A DNA stretch of 64,000 nt from Paenibacillus tengchongensis. GTDB taxonomy: Bacteria > Bacillota > Bacilli > Paenibacillales > Paenibacillaceae. The notes beneath the pieces are model-generated. The model saw nothing but the letters and a program-made list of their open reading frames with translations. It was not told where the DNA came from and did not search any database. Both the position numbers and the translations under genes were made by a program. Shown piece after piece: positions 27,296 through 35,404 of this stretch. The stretch is from assembly GCF_008973665.1 (NCBI RefSeq), contig NZ_WACP01000006.1, positions 62,001 through 126,000 of the forward strand, in the 5' to 3' direction. Each line of letters opens with the position of its first letter. Position 1 is the first letter of the stretch.

Positions 27296-28978
27296 TTAAA
27301 CTTCCATAATAATCGGCAGAATCATCGGTCTGCGGCGCGTCTGTTCGAACAGGAAGCGGCCCAGCGAATCTTTGACGCTTGTCTTCAGCGACGCCCATTC
27401 GTTGACCTTCTCGCTCATCAGACGCTGCAATGTGCTGGAGACGATCCGGTTCGCTTCGTCGAGGAGTCCTTCCGACTCACGCACATAGACAAATCCGCGC
27501 GAGATAATATCCGGTCCGGAGACAATAGCCCCGTTCTGCTTGCTCAGGGTTACAACGACCACCAGAATACCGTCCTGGGACAGCAGCTTACGGTCGCGCA
27601 ATACGATATTGCCGACATCGCCTACACCAAGGCCGTCAATCAGCACATTGCCGGAAGTGACCTTGCTGGCTCTGCGCGCCACACCGCCCTGAATCTCGAT
27701 CACTTCACCGATCTCCGTGATGAAGATATTCTCCGGCTCTACGCCGACGGATTCAGCCAGCAATGCATGCCTGCGCTGCATCCGGAATTCACCGTGAATC
27801 GGCAGGAAGAATTTCGGCTTCATCAGATTCAGCATCAGCTTCAGTTCTTCCTGGCTGCCGTGCCCGGAGACGTGTACGCCGGAATTCGAACCGCTGTAGA
27901 TGACATTGGCGCCGAGGCGGAACAGCTCATCGATGGTGCGGCCGACATACTTCTCGTTGCCCGGAACCGGCGTGGCAGCAATAATGACCGTATCGCCCGG
28001 CAGGATATCCACCTTGCGGTGGCTTGAGCGCGCCATGCGGGTCAGTGCCGACATCGGTTCGCCCTGGCTGCCCGTGCAGAGCACAACCACACGGTTGCCG
28101 GCCATCCGGTTCATCTCTTCCGGCTCAATCAGCATGCCGTCCGGTACATGGAGATAACCCAGCTCGGAGGCGATGGATACCACATTGACCATGCTGCGGC
28201 CAATCACGGTAATCTTGCGTCCGGTAGACTCGGCGGCATTCACCACCTGCTGAATGCGGTGTACGTTGGAAGCGAAGGTTGCCACAACCACACGCTGATC
28301 TGCTTTGCGGAAAATATCCTCCAGGACGATGCCGACATTCTTCTCCGAAGGCGTAAAGCCCGGTTTCTCGGCATTCGTGCTGTCCGACAGCAGGGCGAGA
28401 ACACCCTTCTGCCCGATTTCGGCCATACGGTGCAGGTTGGCGTATTGATCATTGACTGGGGTGTGGTCAAATTTGAAGTCGCCGGTATGGACTACACTGC
28501 CTTCCGGTGTCTCAATGCAAACCCCGACAGAATCGGGAATACTGTGGTTCGTTCTGAAGAACGTAGCCTTAAGTGTGCTGCCAAGCTCAACCACGGAATC
28601 CTCGTGAATGAGAATCCGCTTCGTTTCGCCGAGCAGATTAGCTTCCTTCAGCTTGTTCTCCACCAGGCCCAGCGTCAGTCTTGTTCCGTATACAGGAACA
28701 TTCAAATTCTTCAGTACATAAGGCAATCCGCCGATGTGGTCCTCATGTCCGTGCGTCAGCAGAATGCCTCTGACCTTGTCACGATTCTCTGTCAAATATG
28801 AGATATCAGGAATAACGATATCAATACCAAGCATATCCTCTTCTGGGAACTTCAACCCGGAATCCACGACCACAATGTCGTTTCCGTATTGAATAACGTA
28901 CATGTTCTTCCCGATCTCACCGACTCCGCCCAGTGCGAAGATCATTAGTTTATCGTTGTTGTTATTTTTTTTGGACAA
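27296..28978 (-). CDS. rnjB: Ribonuclease J
   Basis: 560 residues. A metallo-beta-lactamase/beta-CASP RNase J: LTHGHEDHIGG carries the zinc ligands (near 74-83), HTGDFKFD is near 163, the beta-CASP HVSGHGSQEELK near 368, and a C-terminal dimerisation domain follows. It is a 5'-3' exonuclease and endonuclease of mRNA decay and rRNA maturation. Position downstream of dapA and upstream of tepA matches B. subtilis rnjB (RNase J2). The complete HxHxDH motif suggests full catalytic competence, which is more J1-like than B. subtilis J2. TTG start with AGGAGGG upstream and a leader of about 260 bases. Confidence 0.93.
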   Translation of the reverse strand: MSKKNNNNDKLMIFALGGVGEIGKNMYVIQYGNDIVVVDSGLKFPEEDMLGIDIVIPDISYLTENRDKVRGILLTHGHEDHIGGLPYVLKNLNVPVYGTRLTLGLVENKLKEANLLGETKRILIHEDSVVELGSTLKATFFRTNHSIPDSVGVCIETPEGSVVHTGDFKFDHTPVNDQYANLHRMAEIGQKGVLALLSDSTNAEKPGFTPSEKNVGIVLEDIFRKADQRVVVATFASNVHRIQQVVNAAESTGRKITVIGRSMVNVVSIASELGYLHVPDGMLIEPEEMNRMAGNRVVVLCTGSQGEPMSALTRMARSSHRKVDILPGDTVIIAATPVPGNEKYVGRTIDELFRLGANVIYSGSNSGVHVSGHGSQEELKLMLNLMKPKFFLPIHGEFRMQRRHALLAESVGVEPENIFITEIGEVIEIQGGVARRASKVTSGNVLIDGLGVGDVGNIVLRDRKLLSQDGILVVVVTLSKQNGAIVSGPDIISRGFVYVRESEGLLDEANRIVSSTLQRLMSEKVNEWASLKTSVKDSLGRFLFEQTRRRPMILPIIMEV

Positions 28979-29421
28979 ATGAATCTAACCCTCCTATGAT
29001 GTTGGACGTCATACGTTTATTTTGTAAACCATTGGCTCATTATCTCAGCGGCGCTGAACACATTGCTAAATTGCCGAAAGCTTCCGCGGTTAACAGGAAA
29101 TTTGCGCTGATCCTATACTTATATACACATCCCAGTGTAGCCAAAAACCCCCGAATCCGGGTAGTGAGTTCCTTCTTGAAGACGATATCCGCCGTCAAAC
29201 ATCACTGCCGCGTCCTCTGCATGAGCATTTGCCTGTAGACAGACTTATACTAGGACCTATCCTGTTTACAATGTAAAAAAACATTGACGGAAGATTACCG
29301 CATATTTAATTTTAACCGCACCCAGTCACTTGAGAACATTATACATGATTTTTTTGGCAAAAGACAAGTCACTCTGATGGTCAGCCTATTCTTTCCATAA
29401 AAATCGAGGAATCTTGCCATA
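28979..29421 (-). other. Long leader region of the RNase J gene
   Basis: About 440 bp with no gene between the dapA terminator and the RNase J start. It holds a candidate promoter (29244-29271) overlapping a 13-bp palindrome TTTACA-A-TGTAAA (29265-29277), then an untranslated stretch of about 260 bases. No known riboswitch or sRNA pattern was recognised. Confidence 0.5.
29244..29271 (-). promoter_or_regulatory. Candidate sigma-A promoter of the RNase J gene
   Basis: Minus strand TTGTAA (29266-29271), 16-bp spacer, TATAAG (29244-29249). The -35 lies inside a perfect small palindrome that could be an operator. Confidence 0.4.
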
Positions 29422-29449
29422 TAAAAACCGGCTTCCTCCCGGAAGCCGG
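29422..29449 (-). terminator. Intrinsic terminator after dapA
   Basis: CCGGCTTCC (29428-29436), four-base loop, GGAAGCCGG (29441-29449); the minus strand exits into TTTTTAT. Confidence 0.93.
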
Positions 29450-29456
29450 CCAAAGC

Positions 29457-30338
29457 TTAATATTGCTTAACAAGCGTTTCAATAAAATCTGCTTCCTCGG
29501 CGGAAGGCGGTACTAGCGGCAGGCGGACAGAACCGACATCAAGTCCGCGGAGGCCCAGCGCATACTTTACCGCCGAAGGATTCGGCAGGGGCTGCGGACA
29601 TTCAAAGAGGCCCTTGAAGACCGGGAACAGCCGCCGGTGCAGCCGGCCTGCCTCCAGCACATCCCCCCTGGTGAAGGCATCAATCATTGTCTTCATCTCC
29701 GGCCCGACGATATGGCTGGCCACACTGATAATGCCATGGCCGCCGACAGCCAGCGCTGCCAGACCCGCAGAGTCATCGCCGGTATACACATGGAAGTCTT
29801 CCGGACACGCCGAGCATATTTGGGTGATCTGGTCGACCGATAAGCATTCCTTGGTGGCAACAATGTTCGGAATTTCGGCCAGCCGCAGCGTTGTCGCCGC
29901 GCTCATACTGACCCCTGTCCGGCCCGGAACATTATACAGAATGCAAGGCAGCGACGTCTCCCCGGCAATCGCCGCGAAGTGACGGTACAGCCCTTCCTGA
30001 TTCGGTTTATTGTAATACGGGACGACAAGCAGTACACCGTCCACGCCGATTTTCTCCGCTTCTTTCGTTAGATCTATGGAATGCTTGGTGCTGTTGGTGC
30101 CGGTTCCGGCAATGATCTTGCAGCGCCCGGCCGCATGCTCCTTCACAAATGCGAACAATTGCAGCTTCTCCCGGTCGCTGAGCGTAGGCGATTCGCCGGT
30201 AGTGCCGCAAACCACCAGCGCATCAGATTTCTGTTCTTCAATCAGGTAATCCACCAGCCGGGAAGCTGCTTCCCAGTTGATCTTGCCCTCTCCGTCAAAC
30301 GGAGTAACCATAGCTGTGATTAATCTTCCGAAGTCCAC
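29457..30338 (-). CDS. dapA: 4-hydroxy-tetrahydrodipicolinate synthase
   Basis: 293 residues. All DapA catalytic elements are present: GTTGES (45-50), PYYNKPNQEG (107-116), Tyr135 and Arg140 in YNVPGRTG, and Schiff-base Lys163 in ATKEC. It condenses pyruvate with aspartate semialdehyde, giving the precursor of lysine, diaminopimelate and, in the mother cell, dipicolinate. GTG start eight bases after AGGAGG. It lies 17 bp downstream of dapG and closes the dpaA-dpaB-dapG-dapA cluster with a strong terminator. A paralogue is at 4912-5799. Confidence 0.96.
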   Translation of the reverse strand: MDFGRLITAMVTPFDGEGKINWEAASRLVDYLIEEQKSDALVVCGTTGESPTLSDREKLQLFAFVKEHAAGRCKIIAGTGTNSTKHSIDLTKEAEKIGVDGVLLVVPYYNKPNQEGLYRHFAAIAGETSLPCILYNVPGRTGVSMSAATTLRLAEIPNIVATKECLSVDQITQICSACPEDFHVYTGDDSAGLAALAVGGHGIISVASHIVGPEMKTMIDAFTRGDVLEAGRLHRRLFPVFKGLFECPQPLPNPSAVKYALGLRGLDVGSVRLPLVPPSAEEADFIETLVKQY

Positions 30339-30355
30339 GCACCATTCCTCCTACA

Positions 30356-31576
30356 TTAGCGGTGTAATTCAAACTTGTTGTGCAGGGCACGCACGGATTG
30401 AACCATGTCTTCCTTCTTCACCAGTACCCAGATGGTCGTGTTGGAATCCGCAGACTGCAGAATTTGGATATGCTCAGAGCTGAGCGCTTCAACAATCCGG
30501 GCCATAATCCCCGGTACTCCGTTAATTCCGCCCCCGATGACGGACACCTTGGCACAGCCGGACAGACTCTTCGGCCGCAGCCCAAGCTCCTGAAGCGCGG
30601 CGATGGCCTGTTCGGATTTGTCGTCATTAACCGTATATACCGCCTCTGTAGGCGTTACATTGATAAAGTCAACGCTGATGCCGTTGTCGGCCATGCTCTT
30701 AAAGATTTGTAATTGCACTCCGGTACCGTTGCCGTCCGGGCATTCCACCGAAATTTGGGTAATGTTGCTGACATAAGCGATACCGGTCACATAGCGGTCG
30801 ACAATGCCGTGCGACACATCGCTGAAGCCTTCAGGGTGAGTCACCAAAGTACCCTCTCCGTCGGAAAAGGTAGAGCGCACGCGTACCGGAATCTGCGCCT
30901 GCATGGCGATCTCCACCGCACGCGGATGGATGACCTTAGCCCCCTGGTAAGCCATATTGCAAATCTCCGTGTAGCTGACATAGGTCAGCGGTTTGGCGTC
31001 TTCGACAATGCGCGGGTCGGCGGTCAGGATACCGTCCACGTCAGTGTAAATATCCACAATATCCGCACGCAGCGCTGCACCCAGCGCCGTCGCCGATGTG
31101 TCGCTTCCGCCCCGTCCGAGGGTCGTGAAATCGCCGGCTTCCGTCTGGCCCTGGAACCCGGTCACAATGACGACCTTATTCTCGCGCAGCTCACGCATAA
31201 TCCGGTCGGTCCGCACATCCAGAATCCGCGCGTTGCCGAAGCTGTTGTCCGTGACAAAGCCTGCCTGCGCCCCGGTCAGCACGGTAGAGCGGATTCCCTC
31301 CTGCTCCAGAAGGCCGCAGAGCGTCGTCGCGGAGATAATCTCACCGCACGCCATCAGCAGGTCCTTCTCGCGGTCCGGCAGGGCATTGCCGTTCTGTACG
31401 GACCAGTCCAGCAAAGTGTCGGTGGCATACGGCTCACCCTTGCGGCCCATAGCCGACACGACGACCACCAGGCTGTAACCGCTGGCCAGCTCGCGTTTGA
31501 CATGGCGGATGACATGTTCTCTGGCCACCGGTGTGGAGAGTGAGGTACCGCCGAATTTTTGCACCAAAATACCCAT
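30356..31576 (-). CDS. dapG: Aspartate kinase I
   Basis: 406 residues from the ATG at 31576 (GGAGG upstream). KFGGTS opens the amino-acid kinase domain (near 7-12), GRGGSDTSA is near 150, and two ACT regulatory domains fill the C-terminal third. It phosphorylates aspartate, the committed step to lysine/DAP/threonine/methionine. By position it is the DapG-type isoenzyme, which in B. subtilis is inhibited by diaminopimelate and serves cell wall and spore cortex needs. The asd gene that separates dpaB from dapG in B. subtilis is missing; a large inverted repeat occupies the gap. Confidence 0.95.
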   Translation of the reverse strand: MGILVQKFGGTSLSTPVAREHVIRHVKRELASGYSLVVVVSAMGRKGEPYATDTLLDWSVQNGNALPDREKDLLMACGEIISATTLCGLLEQEGIRSTVLTGAQAGFVTDNSFGNARILDVRTDRIMRELRENKVVIVTGFQGQTEAGDFTTLGRGGSDTSATALGAALRADIVDIYTDVDGILTADPRIVEDAKPLTYVSYTEICNMAYQGAKVIHPRAVEIAMQAQIPVRVRSTFSDGEGTLVTHPEGFSDVSHGIVDRYVTGIAYVSNITQISVECPDGNGTGVQLQIFKSMADNGISVDFINVTPTEAVYTVNDDKSEQAIAALQELGLRPKSLSGCAKVSVIGGGINGVPGIMARIVEALSSEHIQILQSADSNTTIWVLVKKEDMVQSVRALHNKFELHR

Positions 31577-31613
31577 GAATAATTCCTCCATAACTTCTCT
31601 AAGCCGAAGCGCT

Positions 31614-31678
31614 GTTCATTTCCGAAGGGCTGTTAAAATATTTCAGGCCGCCCCCAGCAGGGGACGGCGGAAATGAAC
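31614..31678. repeat. Large two-arm stem-loop between dpaB and dapG
   Basis: GTTCATTTCCG (31614-31624) pairs perfectly with 31668-31678. Inside, a GC-rich hairpin (GCCG.CCCC with GGGG.CGGC) forms near 31647-31668. There is no T-run on the minus strand, so it is not a simple terminator. It could be an RNA processing or stability element, or a short mobile palindromic element. Confidence 0.6.
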
Positions 31679-31715
31679 GAACTATCGCAGCAGCTATATG
31701 CTGATACATCTTTAT

Positions 31716-32312
31716 CTATGCTGAATGAAACCGTTCGACGATCATCGGCTGCAGCTGCTTGCCGGAAAGCGCCGCATAGCAGGTCTCGGGTATGAGTTCC
31801 ATACGCGCCACCAGCGAATTCGGTTTACCCTCGGGATTATCCTGGCCGAACGGCACAAAATAAATATTCTTGGTCACCAGCAGCTTCGCGATGTTGGCTG
31901 CATTCAGGCCAAGACCGTCGTTGGTCGAGATCGCAATGACGAGCGGACGCCCGTTGCGCATTTGCGACTTGGCCGCCATCAGCACAGGGCTGTCGGTCAT
32001 GGCATTGGCCAGTTTGCTCGTGGTATTCCCTGTGCAGGGAGCGATGGCGAGCACATCCAGAAGTTTGGACGGCCCGAGCGGTTCCGCTTCAACAATTGTA
32101 GAAATGATATCATTCCCTGTTATTTCTTTCAACTGTTTTAACCAATTTTCCGAGGTCCCGAACCGGGTGTCTGTATTCAGCACCGAAGCCGACACAATCG
32201 GCACGACCTTGGCACCGCCGTCCATAAAACGCCGGATTTGCGGCATAACCTCGGCAAAGGTGCAGTGGGAGCCGGTAATTGCATAACCTACTGTTTTTCC
32301 GTGCCAATCCAT
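31716..32312 (-). CDS. dpaB: Dipicolinate synthase subunit B
   Basis: 198 residues, flavoprotein-like fold (GKTVGYAITGSHCTFAEVMPQ opening; IAPCTGNTTSKLANAMTDSPVLMAAK near 106). With DpaA it oxidises dihydrodipicolinate to dipicolinic acid, the spore-core calcium chelator. The ATG at 32312 lies four bases after the dpaA stop, with GGGGGG upstream; the upstream extension is not conserved. Expected in the mother cell late in sporulation, from the sigma-K promoter before dpaA. Confidence 0.96.
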   Translation of the reverse strand: MDWHGKTVGYAITGSHCTFAEVMPQIRRFMDGGAKVVPIVSASVLNTDTRFGTSENWLKQLKEITGNDIISTIVEAEPLGPSKLLDVLAIAPCTGNTTSKLANAMTDSPVLMAAKSQMRNGRPLVIAISTNDGLGLNAANIAKLLVTKNIYFVPFGQDNPEGKPNSLVARMELIPETCYAALSGKQLQPMIVERFHSA

Positions 32313-32316
32313 TGAA

Positions 32317-33210
32317 TCAATCCCCCCTGATGATGATCTCTTCCGAGATCGACTGAACCAGCGCGTTGCCCATAATGATTCCGGCACTCTTGGGGGCTAC
32401 AATGCCCGGAAGACCCGGTGCCAGCATGGCCTTGATGCCGCGCTTCTCCGCATACCGGAAATCGACGCCCCCCGGGGCGGAAGCGAGATCGATAATCACA
32501 CAATGCCGGGGAATGCGCGAGAGCACCTGGGCGGTGATGATCATGCTCGGTATCGTATTGAAGATGAGATCCACATCCCCCACCTGCTGCAGCAGCTCAC
32601 CGGTCATGAACGGCCGCCAGCGCATTTCCTCGGCACGGGCATAATGCTCCTGCTTTCGCACTCCCACCTTGACGCTTGAACCGAGCCCCTGCAGCGCCCT
32701 CGCCATCGTAAATCCGGTCCTCCCCATTCCCAGCACCATGGAAGTTGCGCCATGAATGGTAAAATCGGTATTTTGAATCGCCATCACCAGTGCGCCTTCC
32801 GCCGTAGGGATCGAATTGAGGATTGCCACATCATCCCGGTCGAGCAGCTCCACCAGCTTCAGCGAATATTTGGCGCACAGGTTGCGCAGATAGCTTTTGG
32901 CTATACCGGTATATACCGTACAGTTCGGCGGAAGCGCCGCCACGTGTTCTTCCTCCAGCTTCAGCCGTTCACCCGCAAAGAGTGCGCTGATATTGCCCTC
33001 CTGATCACAGCCTACGGTCGGCAGCACCAGCACATCCGCTCCGGCCAGCAGCGCTTCCGAGAACGGCTCCAGATTGACCCCGGGACTTGGAGAATCCCAC
33101 TTCTCGAACCCGGCTGCGCTTACCGTCGCATCCATTTCCACACATTTACGAATCACTTCTATCTGCCTCGCGTCCCCGCCCAGGAACACGATCCTGATGC
33201 CAGTAAGCAT
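32317..33210 (-). CDS. dpaA: Dipicolinate synthase subunit A
   Basis: 297 residues, exactly the length of B. subtilis SpoVFA. The opening MLTGIRIVFLGGDARQIEVIRK and a central Rossmann motif (VLGMGRTGFTMARAL near 157) mark it as the NAD(P)-binding subunit. AGLP/GIVAPKSAG near 265 is conserved. The start is the ATG at 33210 with AAAGGAG upstream, rather than the longer frame to 33231. It is the first gene of dpaAB behind a sigma-K-type promoter. In B. subtilis ymxH lies upstream; here dut does. Confidence 0.97.
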   Translation of the reverse strand: MLTGIRIVFLGGDARQIEVIRKCVEMDATVSAAGFEKWDSPSPGVNLEPFSEALLAGADVLVLPTVGCDQEGNISALFAGERLKLEEEHVAALPPNCTVYTGIAKSYLRNLCAKYSLKLVELLDRDDVAILNSIPTAEGALVMAIQNTDFTIHGATSMVLGMGRTGFTMARALQGLGSSVKVGVRKQEHYARAEEMRWRPFMTGELLQQVGDVDLIFNTIPSMIITAQVLSRIPRHCVIIDLASAPGGVDFRYAEKRGIKAMLAPGLPGIVAPKSAGIIMGNALVQSISEEIIIRGD

Positions 33211-33252
33211 AGGGATGACGCTCCTTTCCACATAGACAATCGACTATAAAGC

Positions 33253-33279
33253 ATCTTATGCCGGCATGTGCGGATGGGT
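33253..33279 (-). promoter_or_regulatory. Sigma-K promoter of dpaAB
   Basis: Minus strand AC (33278-33279), 17 bases, CATAAGAT (33253-33260), matching AC-N16/17-CATAnnnT. The B. subtilis spoVF operon is sigma-K dependent. Confidence 0.65.
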
Positions 33280-33328
33280 GAAACGCTGCAGCGGAAAAAG
33301 CCGCTGGGCAGATTCGTCACAGATATAA

Positions 33329-33541
33329 ATACAAAGTCGTAATATAGTTCTCTTTATTAGAACAGGCGCGGCCGGGACGGCTGCGGCCGAAGCCACCTTA
33401 TCACCGTTGCCCACACTGTCTCCACAACCCATTGCCAATTCTGCGGAACAGCCTGCCACCCTGACTCCCGCACAAATGAAAGCCGATCTGGATTGCTTGG
33501 TTGCAACGTTAAGCGAAGTACACCCCAAGCCCTCAGCACTA
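33329..33541 (+). pseudogene. Possible remnant of an exported S41-like peptidase N-terminus
   Basis: On the plus strand an open frame without a proper start (it opens after a TAA at 33326) reads like the end of a signal peptide (IVLFI, then GAAGTAAEA). An Ala/Pro/Ser-rich linker and AQMKADLDCLVATLSEVHPKP follow. That last pattern resembles the domain preceding the catalytic part of some S41-family peptidases (DLDxL...xEVHPxPY). Similarity ends before the dut terminator, and no catalytic domain remains. No ribosome binding site was seen. It could also be chance coding-like sequence. Confidence 0.35.
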
Positions 33542-33567
33542 TCAATTCCCATAGACATCTCCTATCC

Positions 33568-33618
33568 AAAAAGGCTTGCAGCACGGCGCTTATCAAGCGC
33601 CCGTCTGCAAGCCTTTTT
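33568..33618. terminator. Bidirectional terminator after dut
   Basis: AAAAAGGCTTGCAG (33568-33581) pairs with CTGCAAGCCTTTTT (33605-33618), with a small GGCGCTT/AAGCGCC stem in the loop. Confidence 0.93.
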
Positions 33619-33636
33619 ATATACCTGTTCGGGAGT

Positions 33637-34083
33637 CTATCTCCCGGTATGCCCGAAGCCTCCGGCTCCGCGTTCGGTTTCGGACAGGACGTCAACTTCC
33701 GTCAAGGTAACGGCAGGTACGGCCTGGAATACCATCTGGGCGATCCGTTCGCCGCGCACAATCGTAAACGGCTCCTGGCCCAGATTGATTAACAGCACCT
33801 TGATTTCACCGCGGTAATCGGCATCAATGGTTCCCGGCGTATTGAGGCAGGTGATGCCATGCTTCAGCGCCAGGCCGCTCCTCGGGCGGATCTGCGCTTC
33901 GAGACCGTCCGGCATCGCCAGTGCGATCCCGCTGGGGATCAGCGCCCGCTCGCCCGGAGCAAGCACAACCTCTTCCGCTACAGCCGCGAACAGATCGTAA
34001 CCTGAGGCTTGCTCGGACATTTTGCGCGGCAGCGGAACATCCTCGTTACCGGGAAGCTTATGAATTTGCACGTAATAAGACAA
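33637..34083 (-). CDS. dut: dUTP diphosphatase (dUTPase)
   Basis: 148 residues with all five trimeric dUTPase motifs: [36 protein letters not shown] and the C-terminal P-loop-like [12 protein letters not shown]. It hydrolyses dUTP to dUMP and pyrophosphate, keeping uracil out of DNA. The start is taken as the TTG at 34083, eight bases after AGGAG. The frame overlaps the end of mlpA by 26 bases, so the two are coupled. The GTG at 34071 is an alternative start. In B. subtilis this slot holds ymxH. Confidence 0.95.
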   Translation of the reverse strand: MSYYVQIHKLPGNEDVPLPRKMSEQASGYDLFAAVAEEVVLAPGERALIPSGIALAMPDGLEAQIRPRSGLALKHGITCLNTPGTIDADYRGEIKVLLINLGQEPFTIVRGERIAQMVFQAVPAVTLTEVDVLSETERGAGGFGHTGR

Positions 34084-35326
34084 GATCATCTCTCCTAACA
34101 TTTGCAATCACTTTATCGGTTGAACCTACCATCGCTGCAGCCAGCGGCTGGGCAAACATATGATCCAGCAGACGGTTGACGTCATCCATTGTCACCTGCT
34201 GGATTTTGGCGATCATTTCGTCCAGGGTGTCATGTCTGCCGAGCATCAGCTCGTTCTTGCCGATCCGGTTCATCCGGCTGCTGGTGGATTCCAGACTGAG
34301 AATCAGGCTGCCCTTGAGCTGCTCCTTACCCTTGCTGAGTTCGTCCTCGCTCAGGCCCTTGACGGCCAGCTCATGCAGCATTTCCTTGATCAGCTCGGTG
34401 ACCTCTTTCGTCTGCTTCGGAGCGGTGCCGGCATAGACTGTGAACAGTCCGCTGTCGGCCTGGGCGCTATGGTAGGAATAGACGGAATAAGCCAGGCCGC
34501 GTTTCTCGCGGATTTCCTGGAAGAGCCGTGAGCTCATCCCCCCGCCGATGGCATTGTTGAGCAGCACCATCGGATATTGCAGCGGTCCGCCGCTTTCCAC
34601 GCCCGGAAGAGAGATGCAGATGTGATTCTGCTCGGTCTTCTTGCGGTGGAACACCAGGTTGCCATGGAAATCAGGCGCTGTGAGCGATTCTGCAGAGCCA
34701 TGGTTGTCAAATGAGCCGAAATGCCGTTCCAACAGCTCCAGCAGACCTTCATTGATATTCCCGGCAACACTGATTACCGTGTTCTCCACGGTGTACCGCT
34801 GCTGCATAAACGCGCGAAGATCATCCGGCGTCATCTCCAGCAAACGTTCCTTGAGCCCCAGAATGGTATAGGCCAGCGGATGATCGCCGTAAGCGGCGGC
34901 GCACATCAGGTCATGCACCAGGTCATCCGGCGTATCCTCGCACATGGCGATCTCCTCCAGGATGACATTCTTCTCTTTAGCCAGTTCTTCCGCGTCAAAA
35001 CGCGACCGGAAGAACATATCCGCCAGTACGTCCATGGCAATCGGCAGATGCTCATCCAGCACTTTAGCATAATAGCAGGTATATTCCTTGGCCGTAAAGG
35101 CGTTCACATTGCCGCCTATGGCATCAAACTGCTCAGCGATATCCTTGGCGCTGAACCGCTCGGTTCCTTTAAACAGCATGTGCTCAATAAAATGGGAGAT
35201 TCCGTTGTTAAGCGGATTTTCGTTGCGCGAGCCGTTCTTCACCCAAATTCCAAATGAAACGGACCGTCCGGTGGGAATTGTCTCCGTCACCACCCGCAGG
35301 CCGTTTGATAATACGATTTTTTCCAA
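34058..35326 (-). CDS. mlpA: M16 zinc peptidase (MlpA/YmxG)
   Basis: 422 residues with an intact inverted zinc motif [11 protein letters not shown] (near 45-49) and the distal Glu in [12 protein letters not shown]. It resembles mitochondrial processing-peptidase beta subunits. MlpA in B. subtilis was linked to control of extracellular protease production. TTG start eight bases after AGGAGG. It stands alone, without an inactive partner next to it, unlike YmfF/YmfH. The order pnp-ylxY-mlpA matches B. subtilis. Confidence 0.95.
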   Translation of the reverse strand: MEKIVLSNGLRVVTETIPTGRSVSFGIWVKNGSRNENPLNNGISHFIEHMLFKGTERFSAKDIAEQFDAIGGNVNAFTAKEYTCYYAKVLDEHLPIAMDVLADMFFRSRFDAEELAKEKNVILEEIAMCEDTPDDLVHDLMCAAAYGDHPLAYTILGLKERLLEMTPDDLRAFMQQRYTVENTVISVAGNINEGLLELLERHFGSFDNHGSAESLTAPDFHGNLVFHRKKTEQNHICISLPGVESGGPLQYPMVLLNNAIGGGMSSRLFQEIREKRGLAYSVYSYHSAQADSGLFTVYAGTAPKQTKEVTELIKEMLHELAVKGLSEDELSKGKEQLKGSLILSLESTSSRMNRIGKNELMLGRHDTLDEMIAKIQQVTMDDVNRLLDHMFAQPLAAAMVGSTDKVIANVRRDDLVLLRANS

Positions 35327-35404
35327 TTCTTCGTCCTCCTGGCATAGCTCTTTTCAGCCCTGCAATTGATACGCATGCTAACTATCCTACCAGAAAAAAA
35401 CGGC

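Noticed and set aside
28979..29421. Hidden gene or known ncRNA in the RNase J leader
   Set aside because: No open frame with a ribosome binding site and no recognisable riboswitch or 6S/tmRNA/SRP pattern.
31577..31715. Lysine riboswitch upstream of dapG
   Set aside because: The gap of 139 bp is too short for the L-box and its conserved core was not found; only the stem-loop is present.
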